Origin: an uncultured Lachnospiraceae bacterium
GTDB lineage: Bacteria; Bacillota; Clostridia; Lachnospirales; Lachnospiraceae
Length of the DNA: 64,000 nt
Direction: 5' to 3'
NCBI GenBank assembly: GCA_902798585.1
Contig: CADBXF010000008.1
Span: forward strand, 1-64,000
Part shown: one piece after another, positions 44,780 to 53,799 of the stretch
Position numbering within the stretch: the first letter of the stretch is position 1
How the letters are laid out: the number at the start of each line of letters is the position of its first letter
The notes under the pieces: generated by a model
What the model was told of the DNA's origin: nothing
Seen by the model: only the letters and a program-made list of their open reading frames with translations
Databases searched by the model: none
Made by a program: the position numbers and the translations under genes

Positions 44780-46330
44780 TCATTCTTTTTTGGCCTTCCC
44801 GGTGCTCTTGGTCTTACCGGTGTTCTTTACGGTCTTTGTGGTCGTTCCGCTCTTTGCGCTCTTTGCAGGCTTTATACCCTCCGGGCTTTCCGCGGCCAGG
44901 GTGCCCTTTACTTCCTTTTGGATTTTCTTCCCGCTCTCGGCGCTCTTCGGACTCTTTGCGGATGTGTCTTCGGATGCCTTCGGAGCTTCGGCGGCCGGCT
45001 CGTCCGTTACCGGTTTCTCTTCGGGCGGAGAACCTTCCGGCTCTTCCGATGCCTTCGAAGCTTCGGCGATCGGCTCATCCGACGCCGATTTCTTTTTGCG
45101 CGAAGAAGCTTCCGGTTCCGCTGACACTTCCGAAGTACCTGTGCTGACTTCGCTTCCGTACTTCAGGCGCAGAAGTTCCAGGAGTTCTTCCGCCGCTTCT
45201 CCCGTGGCATTCAGGTCGATTCCTTCGGGATACTTCGCTTCCAGCTCGGCAATCCTGTTTCGTACCCACCTGAGGCGGGCCCGCAACACGCCGACCAGCT
45301 TCTGCGCCGCCATTCTCGACTCACTGTCCACATAGGTCATCCGGATAAGCTCCGACCCCATAACCAGCGTTCCCGCTGCAATGGATTGCCGGGTTATCAT
45401 CGACGGCTGATCTGCGGTACAAACGCCCGTCCCGTAGGCAAATGAAGCCTTCAGGCCGAGATCCGCAGCGGCTGCTTCCGCTTCTTCTACCGACATGCCG
45501 ACAAAATCGGGAACCGTGATTCGTTCCGTCATGCCTGCCGGCGGCGGTATCGGCACAAACCGAAGCGACAGCGTGCTTTCCTCAGCCCTGTCCGTGCGAA
45601 ATGCGTTGTTGTATGTCGCATTCATCGGAACAACCGAAAAATGCTTTTCGCTGTTGCCGGTCTCTGAATAGGTGTACTCCATCTTGAGCGTAAACGAAGT
45701 CTCCGGAATGGTGTACCATGTGGCGTTAAAGCCCATGGCTGCCAGCTCGGGACTCTTCAGAATCTCACGCTGCATCTCCGCGGATGACTTGTCCAGCGCG
45801 TGCTGGGCCCGTGCGATGCCTACGCCGAGTTCGGTGATGATATCGGAGATATCGGTCCCGTACATATTGCTGTGAGACAACCCGTAGTTCTTCGTACACA
45901 CGAACGCCAGGGCGCTGTTGTACATATCGCCGGGATCGGCTTCAAACGCACTGTCTTTCATGTCCACTGCGCCGGCGACCCATTCAAACGCAACTTCCTC
46001 GTCGATATCGGCGTTGATGCCGCGGTCAAACATAAAATCGGCCAGTTTGTCCGGATCGGACTTCTTCAGGTCTTCAATGCATCGGACACCGGCTCTTACC
46101 AATGCTTCGGCATCCGCCGGCTTAATCTTGCTGCAGCGCAACAACTCTGTTTGCTTCGCAAGACTGCTGACGACGATTGGTGACTCTCCGAGCTTCTGCG
46201 ACAACGCCCCGCGCTTTTGGACGCTGTCCGTCGCTTCCGCAAGCTCCTTTGCATCGTGAATGCCTGCTTTTTTCAGCCGCGATGCAAGATCGGAACTTAC
46301 GCCCGAGATTTCTGTCAATTCCACATTCAT
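44780..46330 (-). CDS. Helix-hairpin-helix / shared domain / PASTA protein, first gene of the operon
   Basis: 516 residues. Two helix-hairpin-helix units (about 4-25 TEISGVSSDLASRLKKAG; about 65-95 IKPADAEALVRAGVRCIEDL) resemble DUF4332-type modules. The shared domain follows (about 155-285: GVGIARAQHALDKSS, GFNATWYTIPETSFTLKMEY, NATYNNAF, RFVPIPPP). Next is a PASTA-like repeat (about 288-345, TVPDFVGMSVEEAEAAAADLG), a short helix region, and a long Glu/Ser/Lys/Pro tail. PASTA modules bind uncross-linked peptidoglycan or act as spacers. ATG 46330 gives MNVELTEIS; AGGAGG lies 14 bases upstream, rather far. It follows the operon promoter. Confidence 0.75.
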   Translation of the reverse strand: MNVELTEISGVSSDLASRLKKAGIHDAKELAEATDSVQKRGALSQKLGESPIVVSSLAKQTELLRCSKIKPADAEALVRAGVRCIEDLKKSDPDKLADFMFDRGINADIDEEVAFEWVAGAVDMKDSAFEADPGDMYNSALAFVCTKNYGLSHSNMYGTDISDIITELGVGIARAQHALDKSSAEMQREILKSPELAAMGFNATWYTIPETSFTLKMEYTYSETGNSEKHFSVVPMNATYNNAFRTDRAEESTLSLRFVPIPPPAGMTERITVPDFVGMSVEEAEAAAADLGLKASFAYGTGVCTADQPSMITRQSIAAGTLVMGSELIRMTYVDSESRMAAQKLVGVLRARLRWVRNRIAELEAKYPEGIDLNATGEAAEELLELLRLKYGSEVSTGTSEVSAEPEASSRKKKSASDEPIAEASKASEEPEGSPPEEKPVTDEPAAEAPKASEDTSAKSPKSAESGKKIQKEVKGTLAAESPEGIKPAKSAKSGTTTKTVKNTGKTKSTGKAKKE

Positions 46331-46370
46331 AGCTCTGTTTTTTACCTCCTTTCCTGGTTTGGTAAAGTTA

Positions 46371-46399
46371 ATCTTACCATTTTGCAAAAGATTATTCAA
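46371..46399 (-). promoter_or_regulatory. Promoter of the nine-gene operon
   Basis: TTGAAT (46399-46394), 17-base spacer, TAAGAT (46376-46371) on the minus strand, about 40 bases before the first ATG. The region upstream to 46450 is AT-rich. Confidence 0.78.
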
Positions 46400-46897
46400 G
46401 TTTTTATTTGCATATTAATACTGCAAAATTATTTGTCATAAAGACGCTATTTTTTCCTGTTTACAGTTTTACGATACGATAAATACAACATATTATCCGT
46501 ATCCTCGCAAAATAACCGCCGCATTTCGCTTTTGCTGTCGCGCTTGCCGAAACGCTCTCCCGCTCTGACTTGTTTACAACGCGCCGCTTCCCGTAATTGT
46601 CTGCACAATTAGTGCTAATTATGTAGTTTTATGCAACTATTTATTTGTTATACTTGTTTTTGTCAGTCTTATGCGCCGTGCCGGATTTGTTTGCTCAGCG
46701 CCGGAATCCTCATTTCAGAACGGCTTCGCTAATGTACAATTTATATCTTCATTTTCCCTGTAATAACAGGCGTTCCAACGATATTTTCCAAGTGTCATTT
46801 GCATAGTCTGTCAACGATTACTGCTGTTGTTTTTTATTCATTTATACATTTTCGTCTGCATATGCACGGCTTCCGCACAATTCCGGTCCCGAAACGC
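46400..46897. other. AT-rich intergenic region
   Basis: About 500 bases without a convincing gene between the operon promoter and the histidine kinase gene. AT-rich with several TATA-like stretches (46620-46665). It may carry upstream control sites of the nine-gene operon; none can be named. Confidence 0.5.
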
Positions 46898-46952
46898 AAA
46901 AAAAGCGCCTGACAGCTGCCGATTTCCATCTGCAGCCGCAAGGCGCTTTTCG
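46898..46952 (-). terminator. Conserved hairpin element, copy 2
   Basis: AAAAGCGCC pairs with GGCGCTTTT and an inner GCTG pairs with CAGC. It follows the histidine kinase gene on the minus strand and ends in seven U. It is related to 26971-27024. Confidence 0.8.
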
Positions 46953-47006
46953 TTGTTATTCAGATTTCGATTTCCACCGATAATACCGTCACAAACTCTC
47001 CCGGTT

Positions 47007-48719
47007 TCACCGGAACCGCAGCTCCGCCCGGAACTCGTCGTCAGTACTGGAGAGCTTCAGTGTAAAGCCGTTCATTGCCGCGGCCTGCTCGGCTATGGAC
47101 AGGCCCAGCCCGCTGCCGTCAGGGTTGCTTCGGGCTTCCTCGCCGCGCACGAACGGTGTCGTGAGGTTCCCGACATCGACCTTTCCCTTCACCGTGTTGG
47201 TGACGGCCAGCCTTCTGCCGTCTATTTCGACCTTGATGACACCGTTCTCCGGGGTGTATTTTACGGCGTTGGAGATAAGGTTCTCGACAATACTCTCAAA
47301 GGTTGTCCGGTCTGCCTTGATCGTTGCGCTGCCCTCCACACGGTATGTGATCCCCTTCTGTTCAAGCAGAGGCTCGTACTTTTTCAGGGACTCTGCTGCA
47401 ACCGCACCTACCTCAATCATCTCAGCCTTTCCACTGCCGCGGTCCTCCAGCGTGTTGAGGAACAATGTGCGGTTAATGATGGAGTCGGTAAAACCGACAT
47501 TTGCCAAAATAGCGTCGAGATAACGATCCGTTTCCTCCTTGGTCAGATCCACCTCTTTGATATTCTCTGCGTAACCGCCGATGGCCATGAGCGGCGTTTT
47601 GATGTCATGCGCCAAATGGTTGGTCAGGTTTCTCTGGTAATCCTCCATGGCGTATCTTGCCTTATCTTTTACAATCCTGCGCCAGCAGATCAGGGCTGTC
47701 AGAAGATACACCGCAAGGCATATCGGAATGACGATCTTCCGGTCATACTTCACGACCTCCGGGGCATTGCAATCCACGATATTGTACAGGCAGACGCAAT
47801 ACTGTTCCTGATCGAAATAGAAGTAGAATACGCGGCGTGCACGGATGATTCCGTCCTCAGTCGTGACCCGGCTGCCGCCGGTGAGATGATAATTGCCGTC
47901 CTCCGGGATATCTTCCCTGTACACCTTCTCCGTCAGCTCCGGATCCTCGCCGAAGAAGTTAAAAAGGACGTACACGCGGGGATATCCGTTGGAATCAAAC
48001 TCAACATACTCATAGTTCTCATCGGTTACCGTGATATCAAACGGTACAGTGTCTGCCGTAGCAGCCTCAAATGGGTCGTTTATCACGATATCCACATCTT
48101 TCAGATACATCGTACCCCTGCCGGGAACGAACGTGCGCTTCTCACGGTTTATGTACGCGCTCTCCATCGTGAGTTCAGTAAAATAGACCGAATCCTTTCC
48201 GGGTGTTCTTCCCATGAGTTCCCTGTAATCATCGAACAGCTGCTTAAGCCCCGGGATGGTATCCGTTTCCTCACAGATAAAGTTTCCTCCCTCCGACACA
48301 TCCTCGCCGAACTTAAGAACCGCGTGCAAAGTTCTTCGGCTCAACACCACCGGGTTACCATCCATGTCCCACGCGAATGCAAAGGCATGACATCCTTCCG
48401 CATCACTTGTTATCGACGGTTCACTGTTCTTCTCATCAAACAGCGGCAACCGTATCCGATAAAACGCATATCTGGTAAGTATGCATTGGAGATCAACCGG
48501 TGAGAACCTGTATTGCGGGTTCCGCTCCGGTGCAAGCATGTCCCGAACACGGCTTTCCGTATAATCCAGCGCTTCGAGGCAACGATCCTCCATAACCTTA
48601 AGTCTGTATCGCCTGATTCCGAAGGCAAATGCTGCACACAGCGCTGTTGCGATTGCAAAGGCCACAAGCAATGTCCGCAGGGCAGTCCTCCGCCTTCTCC
48701 TTTTTATTTTTCGTATCAT
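47007..48719 (-). CDS. Membrane sensor histidine kinase
   Basis: 570 residues. Membrane segments at about 14-34 (LRTLLVAFAIATALCAAFAF) and 330-350 (IPICLAVYLLTALICW) enclose a sensor domain of about 300 residues outside the cell. The kinase core has the H-box LAHDIKTPLMAIGGYAENI, N-box ENLISNAVKYTPENG and G-box GSGLGLSIAEQ. It lies 12 bases after the response regulator gene and surely pairs with it. The signal is unknown. AAGGAG precedes the ATG. Confidence 0.93.
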   Translation of the reverse strand: MIRKIKRRRRRTALRTLLVAFAIATALCAAFAFGIRRYRLKVMEDRCLEALDYTESRVRDMLAPERNPQYRFSPVDLQCILTRYAFYRIRLPLFDEKNSEPSITSDAEGCHAFAFAWDMDGNPVVLSRRTLHAVLKFGEDVSEGGNFICEETDTIPGLKQLFDDYRELMGRTPGKDSVYFTELTMESAYINREKRTFVPGRGTMYLKDVDIVINDPFEAATADTVPFDITVTDENYEYVEFDSNGYPRVYVLFNFFGEDPELTEKVYREDIPEDGNYHLTGGSRVTTEDGIIRARRVFYFYFDQEQYCVCLYNIVDCNAPEVVKYDRKIVIPICLAVYLLTALICWRRIVKDKARYAMEDYQRNLTNHLAHDIKTPLMAIGGYAENIKEVDLTKEETDRYLDAILANVGFTDSIINRTLFLNTLEDRGSGKAEMIEVGAVAAESLKKYEPLLEQKGITYRVEGSATIKADRTTFESIVENLISNAVKYTPENGVIKVEIDGRRLAVTNTVKGKVDVGNLTTPFVRGEEARSNPDGSGLGLSIAEQAAAMNGFTLKLSSTDDEFRAELRFR

Positions 48720-48731
48720 TGTTTGTTCTCC

Positions 48732-49400
48732 TTATGACTCCGTCAGCCGGTAACCTCTCCCGATGACGGTGTGGATCTGGCTGCCGGCGTCCCCCAGTTT
48801 CTTCCGCAGACGCTTTACGGTGTTGTCAACCACACGGTCCACGCCGAAGAAATCCTGCCCCCATGCACTGTTCAGAAGCATATCCCGGCTCACGACCCAC
48901 CCCTGGTGTTTCATGAGACAACTGAGAACGGCAAATTCCTTCGGTGTCAGTTCCACCTCCGCGCCGCCAACGCAGCAGATCAGTTTATAGGTGTCCAAAG
49001 TGATTGCTCCGCATGATATCACGCTGTCCGAGATTCCCTCGCTGCGCTTAACTATGGCCGAGCATTTGGCGTAAAGAGCCGAAAGGAGAAAAGGCTTTAC
49101 GATATAGTCGTCACAACCGAGCTCATAGCCGTGAAGAATATCCTCCTCAAGACCTCTCGCAGTCAGGAAAATCACCGGGATATCGCTGCGGCGCCGTATG
49201 CTCCGGCACACGGCAAATCCATCCGCTCCGGGCAGCATGATGTCAAGAAGCACCAGGGAATACCCTTCCAACCCGCCCTCGGTCACCGCAAGCGCGTCCG
49301 CGCCGTTGGTCACCGCGACAATCTCCGCCCCCTTGCTTTCAAAGTATCGTTTGGTCACTTCGCAGATCTGAAGGTCATCCTCTACCAGTAATATCCTCAT
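48732..49400 (-). CDS. OmpR-family response regulator
   Basis: 222 residues. Receiver domain with acidic pocket VEDD, phospho-acceptor Asp in LVLLDIMLPGADGF and FLTARG; C-terminal winged helix with LTPKEFAVLSCLMKH and VDRVVDNTVKRLRKKLG. It leads the two-gene operon with the kinase. ATG 49400 (MRILLVEDD) is the canonical start, with AGGAG 11 bases upstream; an extended -10 (TGGTATGAT) lies at 49442-49434. Confidence 0.95.
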   Translation of the reverse strand: MRILLVEDDLQICEVTKRYFESKGAEIVAVTNGADALAVTEGGLEGYSLVLLDIMLPGADGFAVCRSIRRRSDIPVIFLTARGLEEDILHGYELGCDDYIVKPFLLSALYAKCSAIVKRSEGISDSVISCGAITLDTYKLICCVGGAEVELTPKEFAVLSCLMKHQGWVVSRDMLLNSAWGQDFFGVDRVVDNTVKRLRKKLGDAGSQIHTVIGRGYRLTES

Positions 49401-49498
49401 TTTCCGAACCGCTCCTTTTTGCTCTTTGTGCATATCATACCACGGCGATGTAACATTCCTATATCATTTTGCGATGATTTCCGTAACATTTTCATAGC

Positions 49499-49527
49499 AA
49501 AAGGGCCCCGCGCATGCCGCGGGACCC
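49499..49527 (-). terminator. Rho-independent terminator of the GH27 gene
   Basis: GGGTCCCGCGG/CGCGGGGCCC hairpin (49503-49527) followed by TTTTGC on the minus strand. Confidence 0.8.
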
Positions 49528-49539
49528 ATGTTTTGTGTA

Positions 49540-50802
49540 TCACCCGATGCGGAACACTTTCGCGCCGTGCGCGGGGACCTCGATACGGAACTCCTCTCCG
49601 ATTGTCACGGTCTCACCGCTCCAGAGTTCCGTTGCAAGGCTGCCCGTCGGAATGTCCTCCAGTTCCTCCAACGCAAACGCAAACTCCCCGTCCTGCTCTC
49701 CCGCATTGAACATTGCAATGTACCGGCCGCCCACGCAATCCTCCGCTGCCCACAGGATATACTCTGTTCCGCTGGTCTTTCTTCGGAAGATCTGTTTGGC
49801 ATTTCTCGAATTCGCATGCATCGCGAGGACCGCCTCGTTCGTGATCAGGCGCATCGTAAAATCGTCAAATCCCGTCATCTCCCCGCCAATCATGAGCGGC
49901 GAACGCATGATGCACCAAAGCGTCATCATCGTAATCTGCTCATTTTCCGTGAAGGCGGTTTTATTGTTTTTGTCATAATCCTGGCGGATCGGGCCGATGG
50001 GCAGCATGTCCGCATCCGGAAAATGCCCCGCGCCTGCGTGGATGCTCCATTTTTCGGCGCGCTCGAACATGGCGTACAGAAGCTTCCAGTCGTCCCAGAA
50101 GTCGTCGGTGATGCGCCACATGTTCGCCACCTGCTTATACAGCTCGGCCTTCTCAAGGAGCGCCGGCCCCGGGGAAAGCGAAAGCACCATCTCCCGTCCG
50201 CAGCTGTTCAATGCTTCCGAAAGCATGACCATCTCCGCCTCCTCGTGGGGGAGTTCCCTGCAGATGTCGTCGCATTTGATGAAGTCCACGCCCCACTCGG
50301 CGTAAAGCTTGAAAATCGAGTCGTAGTACACCCTGCCGGTCTCATCCGTCGTGACGCCGTACATGTCCGGGTTCCACTGACAGATGCTGTTGAACCTCGC
50401 CGCGTCGCGCGCGGTCTTGTCCGTTCCGAGGATGGGAAGGTTCCGGTGCACTGCCTGGCGCGGAATGCCGCGCATGATGTGGATCCCGAATTTCAGTCCG
50501 AGAGAATGTACATACTCCGCAAGAGGGGCAAATCCCCGCCCCTCCGCCGCCGAAGGAAAACGGTTGGGCGCCGGCAGAAGCCGCCCGTACGCATCCATAC
50601 ACAGATCCGCGAACGGTCTGTACTCATGGCTGACGGCGCCGGGCTCATACCACTGGATATCTACCACCACATACTCCCATCCGTACTGTTTGAGATTCGC
50701 AGCCATGAACTCCGCGTTCCGGCGCACTTCCTTCTCGGTCACGGCCGCGCCGTAGCAATCCCAGCTGTTCCACCCTCTCGGGGCGACTGTCGGTCTGTAC
50801 AT
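49540..50802 (-). CDS. GH27-family alpha-galactosidase-like glycosidase
   Basis: 420 residues, TIM-barrel glycosidase of family GH27. The N-terminus APRGWNSWDCYG is the family hallmark, WGVDFIKCDDICR contains the nucleophile Asp, and RSPLMIGGEM closes the barrel. A C-terminal beta domain follows. The enzyme removes terminal alpha-linked sugars, usually galactose, from plant oligosaccharides; no signal peptide, so it acts inside the cell. ATG 50802 has GGAGG six bases upstream and an earlier ATG (50808) overlaps that site. Confidence 0.88.
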   Translation of the reverse strand: MYRPTVAPRGWNSWDCYGAAVTEKEVRRNAEFMAANLKQYGWEYVVVDIQWYEPGAVSHEYRPFADLCMDAYGRLLPAPNRFPSAAEGRGFAPLAEYVHSLGLKFGIHIMRGIPRQAVHRNLPILGTDKTARDAARFNSICQWNPDMYGVTTDETGRVYYDSIFKLYAEWGVDFIKCDDICRELPHEEAEMVMLSEALNSCGREMVLSLSPGPALLEKAELYKQVANMWRITDDFWDDWKLLYAMFERAEKWSIHAGAGHFPDADMLPIGPIRQDYDKNNKTAFTENEQITMMTLWCIMRSPLMIGGEMTGFDDFTMRLITNEAVLAMHANSRNAKQIFRRKTSGTEYILWAAEDCVGGRYIAMFNAGEQDGEFAFALEELEDIPTGSLATELWSGETVTIGEEFRIEVPAHGAKVFRIG

Positions 50803-50850
50803 TTTCATTCCTCCGTTTAATCTCATATGTTTCACTGCAAAAAAGGTGAT

Positions 50851-51075
50851 TCAATAACCAAGGAACCTGCGCAGATCCTCATTCGAAAGGAGATCCTCCT
50901 TGTACAGGCCGAACGAGGATCCGGGAACGATCTCCAGATAGCGGTCCAGAAATTCCGAATAGGTTTTTGCCGCAAAGCAGTACGGCGTGATGAAGAACTC
51001 CCTGCTTCCGCCCGTCGTCCGGTCTCCGGCCTGCACGGCCTTTTCCCCATTGTACCACAGGACAGTTTTCTTCAC
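50851..51075 (-). CDS. Possible small protein or gene remnant
   Basis: A 74-codon frame from GTG 51075 reads MKKTVLWYNGEKAVQAGD and ends YKEDLLSNEDLRRFLGY. Composition is protein-like and better than the overlapping frames, but no ribosome site precedes it. It may be the 3' remnant of a larger gene. The rest of the gap 50803-51195 holds the promoter of the GTPase gene. Confidence 0.4.
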   Translation of the reverse strand: MKKTVLWYNGEKAVQAGDRTTGGSREFFITPYCFAAKTYSEFLDRYLEIVPGSSFGLYKEDLLSNEDLRRFLGY

Positions 51076-51133
51076 AAGGAATCATGGCGGCATTCACTGC
51101 ACATTCTTCCGTGAGAGCCCCGAACCATTCTTT

Positions 51134-51163
51134 TTGACCTCACCCGCTGATATGTGGTACAAT
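51134..51163 (+). promoter_or_regulatory. Promoter of the TetM-like GTPase gene
   Basis: TTGACC (51134-51139), 18-base spacer, TACAAT (51158-51163), 33 bases before the GTG start. Confidence 0.78.
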
Positions 51164-51195
51164 ACACACATACATCCCGGGAAAGGAGATCCTCC

Positions 51196-53727
51196 GTGAA
51201 GAAGATTGTAATCGGCATGGCTGCAGAAGTGGATGCGGGGAAGACGACGCTGTCGGAAGCCCTGCTGTTTCATGCCGGCGCAATCCGGTCCATGGGGCGC
51301 GTCGACAACCGGAATACCTTCTTCGACACGCGCGGGGCCGAGCGGGAGCGCGGCATCACCATCTTCTCAAAACAGGCGATTCTCTCCCTTCCGGGAACAA
51401 CGATAACGCTGATTGACACCCCGGGGCATGTGGATTTTTCGACGGAGACCGAGCGCGTCATGAACGTGCTCGACTACGCAATTCTTGTAATCTCCGCGGC
51501 GGACGGCGTCCGGGAGCACACCGAAACGCTCTGGCAGCTTCTCCGCCATCACAACATTCCGACGTTACTGTTTGTCAACAAAATGGACCAGCCGGGCGCC
51601 GATGAAGCGGCGATCTCAGCGCAGCTTAAGTCGCGTCTCTCCGATGCGGTGGTCAACATGACGCACCCCGACCCGGAGGATCTGAGCCTCCTCGACGAGG
51701 GGCTTTTGGCGCAATACCTGGAAACCGGCGTTGTTTCGGAGGCGGACTTTCCGAGGCTTATCAAGGAGCGAAAAATGCACCCCTGCTTCTTCGGTTCCGC
51801 CCTGCGGGATACGGGAGTCACCGAGTTTCTTCAGGCGCTCTCCGCACTCACCGTGATGCCGGAGTACCCGGAAGCTTTCGGCGCGCGGGTTTTGAAAATC
51901 ACCTATGATACGGACCGCACGAGGCTTACGCACTTAAAAATCACCGGCGGCACGCTCTCCGCCAAGGAGACCATTCCGGATGTCGGTAAGATCGACCGGA
52001 TCCGTCTGTATTCAGGCGAGCGTTTTACCGTTGTGCCGTCCGTTTCCGCCGGGGATGTATGCGCTGTCACCGGCCTTACGGACAGTCGCGCAGGAGATGT
52101 GTACGGCTGCGAAAAGCGCGCAGCGGAGCCGGTTTTGGAGCCGGTTCTCTCCTACCGGGTTCTGCCGCACAACATGGACAGCGTCAAGCTTCTTCCGCTT
52201 GTCCGCAGGCTCGAAGAGGAGGATCCTACGCTTCATGTGCTCTGGGAGGAGACCTCCGCGGAGATTCACATCGAAGTCATGGGCGCGGTGCAGCTCGAGA
52301 TCCTGCAGCGCGAGCTTCTCGAGCGTTTCGAGGCGGAAGTCACCTTCGACGCCGGCAATATCGTATATCGCGAGACCATCGCAGACACTGTGGAGGGCGT
52401 AGGGCATTTTGAGCCGCTCCGGCATTACGCGGAGGTTCACCTTCTTTTGGAGCCTCTCCCGCGCGGAACCGGCCTCCAGTTTGCCACCGACCTTTCCGAG
52501 GACCTTCTCTCCGGAAACTGGCAGCGCCTGATCCTCACGCACCTTTCGGAAAAACGCCACCGCGGTGTCCTCACCGGCTCGTACTTAACGGATGTGCGCA
52601 TCACGCTGGCAGCGGGGCGCGCGCACCCCAAGCATACCGAGGGCGGCGACTTCCGGCAGGCTACCTACCGGGCTGTCCGGCAAGGCTTGATGCAGGCGGA
52701 AAATGTTCTCCTCGAGCCCCGGTATGCCTTCCGCATCCGCACGCCGGAGGAGTCTCTCGGGCGCGTGATGCATGCGCTTGACACCTCGTATGCGGATTTT
52801 ACGAGGGAGGCCGACGACTCGAACGGCTTCGCCGTTCTCACCGGACATGCACCGGTGGCCACATTCCGGGATTTTGCGTCGGAGATTCCTGCGCTGACCA
52901 AGGGGCGTGGCCGGATTTCCTACCGCCCGGACGGCTATCAGGAGTGCCACAACCCTGCAGAGGTTATCGCAGCGCGGGGGTACGATCCCGAGGCGGACCT
53001 GCGGAATCCTCCGGGCTCCGTGTTCTGCGCTTCCGGGGCAGGCTTTCCCGTGCCCTGGAATGAAGTATTTGCCTACATGCATCTTCCGTCCGTTCTCGCG
53101 GAAGCGGTTTCTGCGGACGAGGTTTCCGCGGAGCGCCGCTACAGCGGGTCTCTGACGGAGACCCTGGACCTTGCCCTGGGCACCGAGGAGATCGATTCCA
53201 TCCTCGCGCAGGCCTCCCATGCCAACGCGAAACAAGACAAAAAAGCCCCGGTCAGACGGCCGGAGCCGAAGCCCTATCGCGGCACCGAAAACACGCAAAA
53301 TGCAGGCCCCGAGTGCCTCCTGGTGGACGGCTACAACATCATCCACGCCTGGGACGACCTCCGGCAGATTGCGGAGGTCAACATCGACGGCGCGCGTGGG
53401 AAGCTTCTGGATGTCCTTTCGAACTACGCCGCGTACCGCGGAATCGAATTGATTGCGGTATTTGACTCCTACCGCGTCCCCGGCCACGCCGAGGAAGCCT
53501 CCCGCTGCCACAACATCGAGGTGGTGTTCACGAAGCAGTCCGAGACCGCGGATGCATTTATCGAACGGTACGCGCTGCAGCACGCCCGCAGGCGCCGCGT
53601 CTATGTCGCCACCTCCGATGAGCAGGTGCAGATCGGCATCCGCAGCGCCGGAAGCTACGTCATCTCCGCAAGGGAGCTCAAGGCACTAATCCGGACCGCC
53701 GAAGCGGAGATACGGGAGCAGGTGTAA
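51196..53727 (+). CDS. TetM-like translational GTPase fused to a Rae1/YacP-type NYN nuclease
   Basis: 843 residues. The first about 660 follow the EF-G/TetM plan: G1 AEVDAGKTTLSEALL, G2 RGITIF, G3 DTPGHVDFSTE, G4 NKMD, then EF-G-like domains II-V. After a Lys/Pro-rich linker (about 675-705) comes an NYN/PIN-like domain (about 707-835) with LLVDGYNIIHAW, FTKQSETADAFIERY and YVATSDEQVQ, the acidic sites of Bacillus Rae1, which cuts mRNA in the ribosomal A site. So a ribosome-binding GTPase is joined to a ribosome-associated RNase. In G1, the His of AHVDAGKTT is Glu. Start GTG 51196 follows AAGGAG. Tetracycline resistance should not be assumed. Confidence 0.88.
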   Translation: MKKIVIGMAAEVDAGKTTLSEALLFHAGAIRSMGRVDNRNTFFDTRGAERERGITIFSKQAILSLPGTTITLIDTPGHVDFSTETERVMNVLDYAILVISAADGVREHTETLWQLLRHHNIPTLLFVNKMDQPGADEAAISAQLKSRLSDAVVNMTHPDPEDLSLLDEGLLAQYLETGVVSEADFPRLIKERKMHPCFFGSALRDTGVTEFLQALSALTVMPEYPEAFGARVLKITYDTDRTRLTHLKITGGTLSAKETIPDVGKIDRIRLYSGERFTVVPSVSAGDVCAVTGLTDSRAGDVYGCEKRAAEPVLEPVLSYRVLPHNMDSVKLLPLVRRLEEEDPTLHVLWEETSAEIHIEVMGAVQLEILQRELLERFEAEVTFDAGNIVYRETIADTVEGVGHFEPLRHYAEVHLLLEPLPRGTGLQFATDLSEDLLSGNWQRLILTHLSEKRHRGVLTGSYLTDVRITLAAGRAHPKHTEGGDFRQATYRAVRQGLMQAENVLLEPRYAFRIRTPEESLGRVMHALDTSYADFTREADDSNGFAVLTGHAPVATFRDFASEIPALTKGRGRISYRPDGYQECHNPAEVIAARGYDPEADLRNPPGSVFCASGAGFPVPWNEVFAYMHLPSVLAEAVSADEVSAERRYSGSLTETLDLALGTEEIDSILAQASHANAKQDKKAPVRRPEPKPYRGTENTQNAGPECLLVDGYNIIHAWDDLRQIAEVNIDGARGKLLDVLSNYAAYRGIELIAVFDSYRVPGHAEEASRCHNIEVVFTKQSETADAFIERYALQHARRRRVYVATSDEQVQIGIRSAGSYVISARELKALIRTAEAEIREQV

Positions 53728-53748
53728 TTTTATCTTTACCCAACCAAT

Positions 53749-53780
53749 AAAGGCCTACACCGTTGCAGGTGCAGGCCTTT
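53749..53780. terminator. Bidirectional terminator
   Basis: AAAGGCCT...AGGCCTTT with inner CAC/GTG pairs; A and T flanks serve the forward GTPase gene and the reverse fragment. Confidence 0.75.
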
Positions 53781-53799
53781 CCTCTGTTTCTCATTCCAA

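Noticed and set aside
33557..46399. Extracellular contractile injection system or prophage tail locus
   Set aside because: No sheath, tube, baseplate, spike, AAA+ or tape-measure gene is visible; only the DUF4157-like domain is shared.
51196..53727. Tetracycline resistance gene tet(M)/tet(W)
   Set aside because: Only family-level likeness, altered G1 motif and an added nuclease domain; chromosomal context without mobile signs.
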